The notes under the pieces were generated by a model. It saw only the letters and a program-made list of their open reading frames with translations. It had not been told where the DNA came from and did not search any database. A program made the translations under genes and the position numbers. From an uncultured Prevotellaceae bacterium (GTDB lineage: Bacteria > Bacteroidota > Bacteroidia > Bacteroidales > Bacteroidaceae), in assembly GCA_900314755.1 (NCBI GenBank), contig OMWH01000014.1, positions 1 through 64,000 on the forward strand: a DNA stretch of 64,000 nucleotides. The letters run 5' to 3'. This document shows positions 42,125 to 50,649 of the stretch, in pieces. Each line of letters starts with the position of its first letter. Position 1 is the stretch's first letter.

Positions 42125-42661
42125 GAGAAGAAACTATATACATTATTGGTGTATTCTGAGAATATCGCGGGTATCCTGAACCAAGTGACAGCCGTCTTTA
42201 CCCGTCGTCAGGTGAATATCGAGAGTCTGAATGTTTCGGCTTCGAGTATTGAGGGTGTCCATAAGTACACCATCACTGCATGGAGCGATGAAGACCAGAT
42301 TGTGAAGATCACCAAACAGATAGAGAAGAAAGTGGATGTCATCAAGGCAAACTATTTCACGGATGAGCAGTTGTTTATCCGTGAGACGGGCTTGTATAAG
42401 CTGGCTACTGATATCGTTCTTCAGAATCCGAAGATTTCGAAGACCATCCGGCATCATGATGCGAAGATAACGGAGGTGAACCCCACCTATATCATCGTGA
42501 TGAAGAGCGGTCGTACGGATGATATCATCTCCCTATACCATGCTTTGGACGAGTTCGGTTGCGTGCTGCAGTATACCCGTAGCGGACGTATCGCCGTGAC
42601 CCGTGGCATGCAGGAGCAGGTCAGTGAGTTCTTGGAGGAAAGGGAGAAACAGCATGGATAA
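42119..42661 (+). CDS. ilvN: Acetolactate synthase small (regulatory) subunit IlvN
   Basis: 180 aa. The N-terminal ACT domain (about 5-80) has LLVYSENIAGILNQVTAVFT and RRQVNIESLNVSASS, the valine-binding region. The C-terminal domain (about 85-165) resembles the usual IlvN C domain (GRIAVTRG near the end). It activates the large subunit and gives it feedback inhibition by valine. Its last 8 bp overlap the thioesterase start codon, indicating translational coupling. Confidence 0.94.
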   Translation: MEEKKLYTLLVYSENIAGILNQVTAVFTRRQVNIESLNVSASSIEGVHKYTITAWSDEDQIVKITKQIEKKVDVIKANYFTDEQLFIRETGLYKLATDIVLQNPKISKTIRHHDAKITEVNPTYIIVMKSGRTDDIISLYHALDEFGCVLQYTRSGRIAVTRGMQEQVSEFLEEREKQHG

Positions 42662-43391
42662 GATAGGATGCTACGAGTTCATGGCGGAGCCCTTCCACTG
42701 TGACTTCAGCGGCAGGCTCTTTATGGGGCACATGGGTAATCACATGCTGAATGCCGCCGACTTCCATAGCTCGGCTCGTGGCTTTGGCATGAAATACCTG
42801 ATGACCATCCAGCGCTCATGGGTCCTCTCACGCCTCGCTATCGAGATGGACGAGATGCCCAAGCAGTACACGAAGTTCAATGTGGAGACATGGGTGGAGA
42901 GTGCCATGCGCTATTTCACCAGTCGTAACTTTGCCGTGGTGGGGAGCGACGGTCATGTCTATGGTTACGGGCGCAGCATCTGGGCGATGATTGATACTGA
43001 GAGTCGTCAGCCAACGGATATCTATGCCATCGACAACGGAGCCATTGAGCAGTGGATTGTCAAAGACAAGGAATGTCCCATTGACAAGGGTGGGCGAGTG
43101 AAGATGACCGATGAGGCGAAACTCGTCCGCACCATCGACACCTATTATAATGATGTGGATATCAACGGGCATATCAACTCCGTGAAATATATCGAGCATG
43201 TGCTCGACCTCTGGGACATGGACTGGTATCGCACGCATCAGGTCAAACGCTTTGAGATTGCCTATGTCGCTGAGGCTCATGCCGGCGACAGGCTGAGTTT
43301 CTATATGCAGGAGGATGGCGATGCTTTCAACGTCCGCATCTGCAAGGACGACGGTACGGAGTGTTGCCGCAGCAAAGTGACTTTCCGTTGA
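42654..43391 (+). CDS. Acyl-ACP thioesterase
   Basis: 245 aa from ATG 42654, which overlaps the ilvN stop by 8 bp; an in-frame ATG 51 bp upstream would extend into ilvN and is not needed. Two hot-dog halves of the acyl-ACP thioesterase type are seen: CDFSGRLFMGHMGNHMLNAA and RGFGMKYLMTIQRSWVLSRL in the first, and YYNDVDINGHINSVKYIEHV in the second, with the Asn-x-His pattern of the active site. It would release fatty acids from ACP in the cytoplasm. A thioesterase gene between ilvN and ilvC is an arrangement I know from Bacteroides, and may link branched-chain keto acids to branched fatty acid supply; that link is inference. Confidence 0.88.
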   Translation: MDKIGCYEFMAEPFHCDFSGRLFMGHMGNHMLNAADFHSSARGFGMKYLMTIQRSWVLSRLAIEMDEMPKQYTKFNVETWVESAMRYFTSRNFAVVGSDGHVYGYGRSIWAMIDTESRQPTDIYAIDNGAIEQWIVKDKECPIDKGGRVKMTDEAKLVRTIDTYYNDVDINGHINSVKYIEHVLDLWDMDWYRTHQVKRFEIAYVAEAHAGDRLSFYMQEDGDAFNVRICKDDGTECCRSKVTFR

Positions 43392-43419
43392 TATAAAAAA
43401 GTATAAATCTGTTAGATAA

Positions 43420-43451
43420 TTTGGCTGTTTGATAGCAATTTGTTATCTTTG
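43420..43451 (+). promoter_or_regulatory. Promoter of ilvC
   Basis: TTTG (43420-43423), 20 nt, TATCTTTG (43444-43451). It gives ilvC its own transcript with a leader of about 130 nt. Confidence 0.8.
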
Positions 43452-43456
43452 CAGCC

Positions 43457-43587
43457 AATAAGTTTCAGTTAAGCCCTCGTTGGTGCTTCGGGTAAGCACT
43501 GAGCAGACTGACAAGACGGCGGTTCTCGGGTTAGGACTGGCATGGTCGGCAAGGGATAAGTATAACATTTAAAATCAATTTGCAATT
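43457..43587 (+). promoter_or_regulatory. Long ilvC leader, possibly structured
   Basis: The ~130-nt leader is GC-richer than usual Prevotella leaders. It contains a GTGCTT/AAGCAC hairpin (about 43471-43487), GCCCTCG and CTCGGGTT segments able to pair at distance, and a five-codon frame (MVGKG). It has no Ile/Val/Leu codon run and no terminator, so a classical attenuator is not supported; a metabolite- or protein-binding leader is possible. Confidence 0.3.
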
Positions 43588-44637
43588 ATGGCAGAAATGA
43601 ATTTTGGTGGCGTTATCGAGACAGTAGTCACCAGTAAGGAGTTCTCTTTGGAGAAAGCACGTGAGGTATTGAAAGACGAGGTTATCGCCGTTATCGGTTA
43701 TGGTGTTCAGGGTCCTGGACAGGCTTGTAACCTGCGTGACAACGGTTTCAACGTAATCGTTGGTCAGCGCCAGGGTAAGACCTACGACAAGGCTGTTGCT
43801 GACGGATGGGTTCCCGGCAAGACTTTGTTCTCTATTGAGGAGGCTGCCGAGAAGGGTACTATCCTCTGCATGCTGCTTTCTGATGCTGGTCAGATTCAGC
43901 AGTGGCCAGTCATCAAGAAATATCTGAAGCCCGGCAAGACTCTGTACTACAGCCATGGCTTCGCTATCAACTGGAACGACCGTACTGGTGTTGTTCCTCC
44001 CGCTGACGTGGATGTTATCATGGTCGCTCCTAAGGGTTCTGGTACCTCTCTCCGCACGATGTTCTGCGAGGGCCGTGGTCTGAACTGCTCATACGCTGTT
44101 TATCAGGATGCTACTGGTAAGGCTAAGGAGAAGACACTCGCCTTCGGTATCGGTATCGGTGCCGGTTATTTGTTTGAGACTACCTTCCAGCGTGAGGCTA
44201 CCTCTGACCTGACTGGTGAGCGTGGTTCACTGATGGGTGCTATCCAGGGCTTGCTGCTCGCACAGTATGAGGTGCTCCGTGAGAATGGTCACTCTCCCTC
44301 TGAGGCTTTCAACGAGACTGTTGAGGAGCTGACACAGAGCCTTGGCCCGTTGTTCGGTGCTAAGGGTATGGACTGGATGTATGCTAACTGCTCTACTACC
44401 GCACAGCGTGGTGCTCTCGACTGGGCTCCTCGTTTCCACGATGCCATCAAGCCAGTTATGGAATGGCTGTACTATTCCGTAAAGACGGGTAATGAGGCTC
44501 AGATCACCATCGACGCTAACTCTAAGCCCGACTATCGTGCTGGTCTGGAGAAGGAGCTCGAGGCTATGCGCAACCAGGAGATGTGGCGTGCCGGTGAGAC
44601 TGTCCGCAAGCTGCGTCCCGAGAATCAGGAAGATTAA
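43588..44637 (+). CDS. ilvC: Ketol-acid reductoisomerase IlvC
   Basis: 349 aa, class I length. It carries out the Mg-dependent isomerisation and NADPH reduction of acetolactate. The nucleotide-binding loop is VIGYGVQGPGQACNLRDNG with VIVGQR, followed by SDAGQIQQWPVI, YYSHGFAINW, VMVAPKGSGTSLR and the knotted C-terminal domain with the acidic metal site region EATSDLTGERGSLMG and SPSEAFNETVEELTQSL. It is transcribed from its own promoter, separate from ilvDBN, which would allow independent control. Confidence 0.96.
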   Translation: MAEMNFGGVIETVVTSKEFSLEKAREVLKDEVIAVIGYGVQGPGQACNLRDNGFNVIVGQRQGKTYDKAVADGWVPGKTLFSIEEAAEKGTILCMLLSDAGQIQQWPVIKKYLKPGKTLYYSHGFAINWNDRTGVVPPADVDVIMVAPKGSGTSLRTMFCEGRGLNCSYAVYQDATGKAKEKTLAFGIGIGAGYLFETTFQREATSDLTGERGSLMGAIQGLLLAQYEVLRENGHSPSEAFNETVEELTQSLGPLFGAKGMDWMYANCSTTAQRGALDWAPRFHDAIKPVMEWLYYSVKTGNEAQITIDANSKPDYRAGLEKELEAMRNQEMWRAGETVRKLRPENQED

Positions 44638-44664
44638 TTCTGTCTGATAAATATTTAACAAGAG

Positions 44665-44732
44665 ACCGCTCAGGTTTCGCGTGAAATCCACCAAGTCCTA
44701 ACTTGGTGTCAAATACGCAAAATCTGAGCGGT
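44665..44732 (+). terminator. Compound terminator of ilvC
   Basis: ACCGCTCAG pairs with CTGAGCGGT (9 bp) at the base, and CACCAAGT with ACTTGGTG (8 bp, CCTA loop) at the tip. The intervening arms pair partially, and TTTCG follows the base. It forms one long imperfect hairpin. Confidence 0.8.
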
Positions 44733-44847
44733 TTTCGTATTCCCTTGATACTGAGCGCATTCCCCGTTTCTCCCTCTTTCTGACCCTCGGAAAACACCCT
44801 GAAAACACGCAAAAAAGCCCTTGAAAGGCACTGTTTTTCACTTTGAA

Positions 44848-44917
44848 AGGCGGCACCTAAAGGGTCCGAAGGTGGCACCTAAAGGGTAGGAAGGTGCCGC
44901 CTAACCCCTCCGAAGGT
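44848..44917. repeat. Three-copy 22-bp tandem repeat with embedded inverted repeat
   Basis: Units 44852-44873, 44874-44895 and 44896-44917, each ending GAAGGT; the first two share GGCACCTAAAGGGT. AGGCGGCACCT (44848-44858) and AGGTGCCGCCT (44892-44902) are a perfect 11-bp inverted repeat that also forms the core of the terminator at 5084-5120. It is the main feature of the gene-free stretch 44638-45097; beyond it I see only an ATTCTAGAAT palindrome near 44980 and no ORF. Confidence 0.8.
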
Positions 44918-45097
44918 ACGTCCTTCCTCCGTTTTTGCTCCAAACACCCCCGTTTTTTGCTTCCTCCCATTCTAGAATGCACAAAAATCCATACACGATT
45001 TTTGACCAAATTCTTTGACAATACATAAAAGGCAGCCTTGTCGAAAATCCGTGTCTCAAGCAGCCTCCTTGATAGTCCTTTACTTTATTTATACTGT

Positions 45098-47650
45098 TTA
45101 CAATCGGCTCTTCTCGGCATTGCCGGCACCGGTACCTTTGTACTTGCTTCGGGTCGTATTGAATTGATACGATAGTGACACGCCGATGTATTGTGTATAG
45201 GTGTAAGCATCCTTGTCCATCGTGGTGACAGGGAAATAGGCTGTCCAGCGTGTACGAAGGCTTCGGAAAATATCATTAGCAAAGAGGGCAACGGTTAGAT
45301 TACCGTCAAAGAATGTCTTCTGCACACGGGTATTGATGTAAAACTCGTGAGCAAGATGAGTGAATCCGTAGTCGTAACTCGTGGAGTTGTGCAGATAGAG
45401 CATCGCTTTCGTAGTCTTGCCGATGGTGAACCAATTGCGGAAGTTTATTTCAAACTGTGGTTTGTTGAGTCTTGTAGTGAGACCGTATGCCTGAGTGTCA
45501 AAGTTCTGTTGCCAGTAACTGAGAGTAAGTGTCGGGCTATAGAAACCAAACTTGGGTGATGCAGTCAGTGAGGCCTTGTATGATTCATATTTATCGAAGT
45601 TGCGATTGGTCCAGAAGACTGTCTCTTTTCCCTCTTGATACAGGTCGGCATAGTGGAGTTGGAAGTCCTTGCTATGACTGTAGCCAGCGGTGAAGGTCAG
45701 CCACGAGTAAGTGACATTCAGGTCGATGTCCTGTTTGATGGTTGGACGCAGCAAGGGGTTTCCACCTTCATGAGTATATCGGTTGTTATATTGTACATTG
45801 GTGTTGAGCCACCGGAAACTTGGGCGGCTGATGCGTTTGTTGTAATTCAACTGGATATCACATTTGTCCTTTTGCCAGCCTACGGAAAGATTAGGAAAGA
45901 GGTCATGGTATTTACGGCTTGGCTCAGACTGATGCTCACCGAAAGAATAATAGTCGGAATTAACTGACTCGTAGCGCAGTCCACCAGAGAATCTCCATAC
46001 GCCCAATTTCATCTGATATTCTGCAAACCCGGCAATATTGCTCTCACGGATTTTGTCATCGGAGGGCGATACGACTCGCTCTACGTTATCATATACACCG
46101 TGACTGTTGGAGCGCGTGACCTCACTGCCGATACTCAACTCGCCCTTCCATATAGGGTAAGTCAGCATCAGTTTCCCAGCCAGCATATTGTTACGATTGA
46201 CGCTGTATGTATGCACATCACGGTCACCCAGTTGCGGACTGGTCTCAAAAGATGCATAGTCTTGTATCAGCTTCTTCCAAATCCATGAACCATTGAAGTC
46301 TATGCCGAGTTTTCCTACCTTACCCACATAGTAGATGTTGACCTCATGCCATGGTTTTTCACTCACATTCATGTTTAGGGACTGTTTGACATAACCTTCG
46401 AGGGATTTGTTGCGTGTAATAGTCTGTTGTGTCTGAGCTGTTCCGCCCTCATAAAGCGACCCACTCAGGTTGTAAGAGAAACCAATGGAATTATCCTCGT
46501 TGAAGTCGTAACTGGCACCAATCTGTCCGCCCAGCATGGTGTACCAGAAATTGTTGGGACAGACTTGTACGATATTAACGTGATTACCGTTTGCTCTGAT
46601 GCCTGCTGTAATGGTATTGTCATCGGAAAGGTTTCCGTTATTAATCATCATGTATCCAAATACTTCCAAGCCTCCCGTGTGGTATCTCACAGTGGCATCG
46701 TTATAGGTTGTCCATTTCTTGTTATATTTCACTTGGCTATATGCCTCCACACTGATGCCATTGCCTTGGCGTTTCTTCGTCTTGATATTGATGACTGCCC
46801 CCACCTCAGCATTATATTTGGCACCTGGGGAGGTGATGATGTCCACCGACCTGATATCTGTCGATTTCAACTGTTTTAGTTCCTGGGTGTTCTGTACCTT
46901 CTTGTTGTTGATATAGATCTCTGGCGTTCCCTTGGCAAATACTGTGAAGTTACCGTCCTCACCTTGGACTTGCGGCAGCATAGACAGCACGTCATCGGCA
47001 GTTCCTACATCTCGGAGCAGTGAGTTCTGTATATCGACTGTCAAGCCGCCAGTTGTCATCTGGTATTGTGGGATATCACCTTTTACAACGACCCCCTTTA
47101 TGGTATATGCCTCAGTCTGCATGCGGATGGTGCCGATATGCTCAGAACTACACAGGCGATAGATGGTTTTGTAGCCGACAAAGGAGATACGGGCGAGGAC
47201 GGTAGGACGCTCATAGGGAATCACGAAGTCGCCGTTCTCATTACTCACACCGCCACCAAGCAGGGTGGAGTCAGTGGGTGAGAGCAGGGCGATGTTGGCG
47301 AAGGCAACAGGATTGTTGCTCTCGTCAACGAGTCGACCTGTTAAGTGACGGTTTGTTTTGTGGGTACACTCCACATAGATCTTACGCTCGTCGTTGCGGA
47401 CCACACGGATAGGATAGAGTCCTACCACTTGCAGGATAGCGTCGGAGACCGACTTGTTCTTGACATCGGTAGTGACACGGAAGTCTTCCAGTTCGTTAGC
47501 GATGAAGTTAATATCATGGCGCTGGGTCTGCGATTGGATATACTGTAATGCCTCCGTCATGCTGACATCATGGAAGTGATAGGTGATATGCTGTGCCAGT
47601 AGGGTGTTCGCAAAAGTACACAATACGAACAGGGATAATCGTCTTTTCAT
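45098..47650 (-). CDS. TonB-dependent receptor-like outer-membrane protein with STN signalling domain
   Basis: 850 aa. Signal peptide (RLSLFVLCTFANTLLAQ), then an STN domain (about 20-95: ITYHFHDVSMTEALQYIQSQ, VVGLYPIRVV), a carboxypeptidase-regulatory-like beta sandwich (about 97-180: LTGRLVDESNNPVAFANIAL), a plug (about 195-290: DDVLSMLPQVQGEDGNFTVF, DIITSPGAKYNAEVGAVINI) and a C-terminal beta barrel of the outer membrane beta-barrel (OMP_b-brl_3) type ending in strands such as QYIGVSLSYQF. The STN domain and the adjacent ECF sigma and anti-sigma genes (3 bp and 14 bp overlap arrangement) form a trans-envelope signalling cassette of FecIRA type: ligand binding at the barrel should release the sigma factor. 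The ligand is unknown; no SusD partner is present. Confidence 0.9.
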   Translation of the reverse strand: MKRRLSLFVLCTFANTLLAQHITYHFHDVSMTEALQYIQSQTQRHDINFIANELEDFRVTTDVKNKSVSDAILQVVGLYPIRVVRNDERKIYVECTHKTNRHLTGRLVDESNNPVAFANIALLSPTDSTLLGGGVSNENGDFVIPYERPTVLARISFVGYKTIYRLCSSEHIGTIRMQTEAYTIKGVVVKGDIPQYQMTTGGLTVDIQNSLLRDVGTADDVLSMLPQVQGEDGNFTVFAKGTPEIYINNKKVQNTQELKQLKSTDIRSVDIITSPGAKYNAEVGAVINIKTKKRQGNGISVEAYSQVKYNKKWTTYNDATVRYHTGGLEVFGYMMINNGNLSDDNTITAGIRANGNHVNIVQVCPNNFWYTMLGGQIGASYDFNEDNSIGFSYNLSGSLYEGGTAQTQQTITRNKSLEGYVKQSLNMNVSEKPWHEVNIYYVGKVGKLGIDFNGSWIWKKLIQDYASFETSPQLGDRDVHTYSVNRNNMLAGKLMLTYPIWKGELSIGSEVTRSNSHGVYDNVERVVSPSDDKIRESNIAGFAEYQMKLGVWRFSGGLRYESVNSDYYSFGEHQSEPSRKYHDLFPNLSVGWQKDKCDIQLNYNKRISRPSFRWLNTNVQYNNRYTHEGGNPLLRPTIKQDIDLNVTYSWLTFTAGYSHSKDFQLHYADLYQEGKETVFWTNRNFDKYESYKASLTASPKFGFYSPTLTLSYWQQNFDTQAYGLTTRLNKPQFEINFRNWFTIGKTTKAMLYLHNSTSYDYGFTHLAHEFYINTRVQKTFFDGNLTVALFANDIFRSLRTRWTAYFPVTTMDKDAYTYTQYIGVSLSYQFNTTRSKYKGTGAGNAEKSRL

Positions 47651-47652
47651 GG

Positions 47653-48180
47653 TTATTGTGCGATAATCGTGTTACCTTCCAGCGTCAAGTGCAACTGCTC
47701 GAAGTTATTCAGTTCCTCTATCACGCTCTCTATGCTTGTCTTTCGGTCCCAGCGATAGAAGAGTCTCAGGTCACGCAAAGCCTCGTTACGGATATCTACC
47801 TGATGGTGATAATAGGTGGCGATGTCCGTCAGCATGGTATCCAGACGTGTGTTCTCGAAGTTGACGGGCGTGACGGTCATGGTGGAGTCTGTCATGGAGG
47901 TCTGCTCTTCTTGGCTGTCACTTGTCTTTAGTGTCTCTTGCTTCATGGATGCCTTGGTCTCTTCAATACGAGTGCTGGCAAAGTGTATGGCGGCATAGGC
48001 AATACCTGACAGCATCAGTACACCGATGAAGAGTGCCGCTATCTGCATCCATCCCCATACCTTGCGTTTAGGGGGAAAGTGCTTCACCTCGAACTTCTGC
48101 CATTCCTCGTCAAGGTCCACCTGTGTCTCCTCAGCATACATCTGCCGGAGCAACTCCTCTAATTTGTCATTTGATTCCAT
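47653..48180 (-). CDS. Short FecR-like anti-sigma factor (lacks the FecR beta domain)
   Basis: 175 aa. An N-terminal cytoplasmic segment (about 1-60, ESNDKLEELLRQMYAEET), one membrane helix (WMQIAALFIGVLMLSGIAYA, about 65-85), a Ser/Thr/Glu-rich linker, and a C-terminal ~70 residues (FENTRLDTMLTDIATYYHH, RDLRLFYRWDRKTSIESV, LTLEGNTII) that look like the DUF4974/STN-like end of Bacteroidetes FecR proteins. The central FecR beta domain of ~100 residues is missing, so this is a minimal anti-sigma factor. It overlaps the sigma gene by 14 bp and ends 2 bp before the receptor gene. Confidence 0.8.
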   Translation of the reverse strand: MESNDKLEELLRQMYAEETQVDLDEEWQKFEVKHFPPKRKVWGWMQIAALFIGVLMLSGIAYAAIHFASTRIEETKASMKQETLKTSDSQEEQTSMTDSTMTVTPVNFENTRLDTMLTDIATYYHHQVDIRNEALRDLRLFYRWDRKTSIESVIEELNNFEQLHLTLEGNTIIAQ

Positions 48181-48655
48181 AACCTAAGGATTTTAAGTGT
48201 TCTTTAATTCGTTTGAGTGACTGTGACAGATGGTTATGTACGGTGACCTCGCTGACTTGTAACTCCTTGGCAATCTCCCTGTATTTCAGTCCTTGATGGT
48301 AGCGCAGACGGAGCACCTGTTGAGAGAGGGGAGGCAGTTCGTCGCTGACAAAGTGGTGAATCATTCCCAGTAGTTCCTCATCCACCTTGCTTGTCGTGGG
48401 ATTCCAGTCCGCTATAACTGCTTGTGTCCGCTGCTGATGAGCCAGCAAGTTGATACAACGGTTGCGCACACTGGTCAGCAGAAATCCTTGAAGAGTTGTG
48501 GAGTGGAGGTCGACGGTGCTGTTTAGCAGTTGGGTGAACACATCGCTTACCACGTCCTTGCTGTCCGCCTCGTCATGGAGCATACGCAGTGCAAAAGCGT
48601 ACATCCCTTTGTAATAGTGTCGGAATACAGCCTCAAACTCTTGCTTGTCTTTCAT
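48167..48655 (-). CDS. ECF RNA polymerase sigma-70 factor
   Basis: 162 aa from ATG 48655 (MKDKQEFEAVFRHYYKGM); an upstream in-frame ATG would add 19 residues unlike the family start. Region 2 is YKGMYAFALRMLHDEADSKDVVSDVF, broken by the usual D-A-E/D core, and region 4 is LPPLSQQVLRLRYHQGLK, YREIAKELQVSEVTVHNHLS (helix-turn-helix). It should direct transcription of this cassette under the control of the anti-sigma and TonB receptor. It lies 72 bp downstream of recQ on the same strand. No confident primary promoter is visible in that gap, so it may be read from recQ or self-activated. Confidence 0.9.
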   Translation of the reverse strand: MKDKQEFEAVFRHYYKGMYAFALRMLHDEADSKDVVSDVFTQLLNSTVDLHSTTLQGFLLTSVRNRCINLLAHQQRTQAVIADWNPTTSKVDEELLGMIHHFVSDELPPLSQQVLRLRYHQGLKYREIAKELQVSEVTVHNHLSQSLKRIKEHLKSLGYGIK

Positions 48656-48727
48656 CTTGTCAATTTGTCTTTTTACCCTATATACAAATGAATACCTTGT
48701 TTTCCTAAGCAAAAAGACGGGAAAATA

Positions 48728-50626
48728 TCAGGGAATTATCAGATAGCCGTCCTTCTGCATGATATATTCCTCTTGCAGAAGGTAGGTGAGGGCTTTGTCC
48801 AGCTCTTCCTTGGGCAGTTGCAGGTGGAGGAGCTCTGTGACGTGATGACGCTGGCGGTCGGAGAGTAGGGTGAGGATCTGCTGTTTCGCCTGTTGGATGT
48901 CCGTCTTGCTGGTGTGATGGCAGACATCACACTGTCCGCAGTCCTTCGTGTCTTTCTCACCGAAATACTCCAGCAACTGGCGACTGCGGCAACGGCTGCT
49001 ATCCTTGGCATATCGCAACATCGCCTCGATACGCTCCTTGTATTGTGTCAGGCGCTCCTCATAGACTTCCTTCGACAGCTGCACATGCTCGCTGTCCTCC
49101 CTCCGCTGCATATAACGGATATACGGCACCTGTTTGCGGGGGATGAAGTGGAGGATGTGTTTCTCGGAGAGTCCCTTCAGCGTCTGATAGACCTCATGCG
49201 ACTTCATGCCACACTGGTTGGCTATCATACTCTCGTCGATGAAGCCGTAGTCGGCAAAGAGTCCTCCGTAGCTGCGGAGCAGGGCGACGATGACACGCTC
49301 CTCATTGGGGGAGTCGCCGCGGAGGCGGTAGAGATCGTCACGGGTGACAAGGAATCTCACCCGTGCCTGGTTGTCCTGCTCCTCTGTATACTCGATATAG
49401 CCGGCACGCTGCAGAATCTGCAAGGCTGCATGCACACGGATGGGGAAGTGGTTGAACTTCCTGCAGAAGTCATCGATATTGAACTCTCGCGAGACCCCAT
49501 AACCGTCGCCCGTCGCTATCTGGTAATAATAGGCGAGGTGATCGTATACCTTGCGGATATACTCTTTCTCGGGGAAGGTGTCGCTGATGCGTTTACGGAG
49601 CTTGGGCTCGTCGGCAGCATTATATAAAAGGATTGCACGGGAGGGTTGTCCGTCACGTCCCGCACGACCTGCCTCCTGGAAATATGCCTCAATGGAGTCT
49701 GGGCAGTCATAGTGTGCTACGATGCGTACGTCAGGCTTGTCGATACCCATACCAAACGCATTGGTAGCTACCATGATACGTACTCTGTCATGTTGCCAGT
49801 CACGCTGCCGCTGGTCCTTTACCGCATGCTCCAGTCCTGCATGATAGAAGGTGGCACTGAGTCCTGCCTCCGTCAACAGCTCCGCTACCTCACGGGCATG
49901 CCGGCGACTGCGGACATAGACGATGGCAGCGCCTTGCTCACCATTCAGCAACTGTATCAGTTCCGTCCGCTTGTCCATGGCATGACTCACGAGATAGGTG
50001 AGGTTCTTACGCTCGAAGGACATGCGGAAGATGTTGAAGGTGTGGGGAGTGGAGAGGGTTAACTTGTCACAGATGTCCTCAACAACCTTAGGGGTCGCCG
50101 TTGCCGTGAGGGCAAGGACGGGGACATCGGGGCAGATGCGTCGTATCTCGGCAATCTGCAGATACGAGGGGCGGAAGTCATAGCCCCACTGTGAGATACA
50201 GTGTGCCTCGTCGACAGTGATGAAGCTCACCTTCATGTGGCGGAGCTTCGTTTGGAACAAGCTGCTGCCCAAACGCTCAGGGGAGACATAAAGGAGTTTG
50301 GTACTTCCTAAGATACAGTTCTCTAAGATGCGGATGATGTCGTCATGCTGCATACCGCTATAGACGGCAGCCGCCATGATGCCCCGTTGGCGCAGATGGT
50401 GCACCTGGTCTTTCATCAGCGCTATCAGGGGAGTGATAACGACACATACCCCCTCCATAGCGAGAGCAGGTACCTGAAAGGTGATGGACTTGCCACCACC
50501 CGTAGGCATCAGTCCCAGTGTGTCATGTCCGGAACCAATGGACTCGATGATCTCCCGCTGAATACCACGGAAGTCATCGTAGCCCCAGTACTTCTTTAGT
50601 AAATGAGAAAACTCCTCATTTCCCAT
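48728..50626 (-). CDS. recQ: ATP-dependent DNA helicase RecQ
   Basis: 632 aa. Superfamily 2 helicase motifs: IGSGHDTLGLMPTGGGKSIT (Walker A), VVITPLIALMKDQV, FITVDEAHCISQWGYDFRPSY (DEAH and RecQ aromatic loop), LTATATP, FYHAGLEH, VATNAFGMGIDKPDVR and EAGRAGRDG. A zinc-binding segment has Cys in RCRSRQLLEYFGE and CGQCDVCHH. The RQC winged-helix region is present, but the C-terminal ~60 residues do not clearly read as an HRDC domain. It unwinds DNA in recombination and repair. The start codon and the recJ stop codon lie inside a heptamer repeat array, and RecJ-RecQ are known functional partners. Confidence 0.93.
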   Translation of the reverse strand: MGNEEFSHLLKKYWGYDDFRGIQREIIESIGSGHDTLGLMPTGGGKSITFQVPALAMEGVCVVITPLIALMKDQVHHLRQRGIMAAAVYSGMQHDDIIRILENCILGSTKLLYVSPERLGSSLFQTKLRHMKVSFITVDEAHCISQWGYDFRPSYLQIAEIRRICPDVPVLALTATATPKVVEDICDKLTLSTPHTFNIFRMSFERKNLTYLVSHAMDKRTELIQLLNGEQGAAIVYVRSRRHAREVAELLTEAGLSATFYHAGLEHAVKDQRQRDWQHDRVRIMVATNAFGMGIDKPDVRIVAHYDCPDSIEAYFQEAGRAGRDGQPSRAILLYNAADEPKLRKRISDTFPEKEYIRKVYDHLAYYYQIATGDGYGVSREFNIDDFCRKFNHFPIRVHAALQILQRAGYIEYTEEQDNQARVRFLVTRDDLYRLRGDSPNEERVIVALLRSYGGLFADYGFIDESMIANQCGMKSHEVYQTLKGLSEKHILHFIPRKQVPYIRYMQRREDSEHVQLSKEVYEERLTQYKERIEAMLRYAKDSSRCRSRQLLEYFGEKDTKDCGQCDVCHHTSKTDIQQAKQQILTLLSDRQRHHVTELLHLQLPKEELDKALTYLLQEEYIMQKDGYLIIP

Positions 50627-50649
50627 TCCTCATTCCTCATTTCTCATTT
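50615..50649. repeat. Heptamer tandem repeat at the recJ-recQ junction
   Basis: Five units CTCATTT, CCCATTC, CTCATTC, CTCATTT, CTCATTT (plus strand). The array contains the recQ start codon (50626-50624) and the recJ stop codon (50639-50637), so it encodes the ends of both proteins. Confidence 0.85.

Noticed and set aside
43457-43587. Classical ilv attenuator with leader peptide
   Set aside because: The only frame is five codons (MVGKG) with a single Val, and no terminator precedes ilvC.
48893-49627. 244-codon open frame on the plus strand
   Set aside because: Antisense shadow of recQ.
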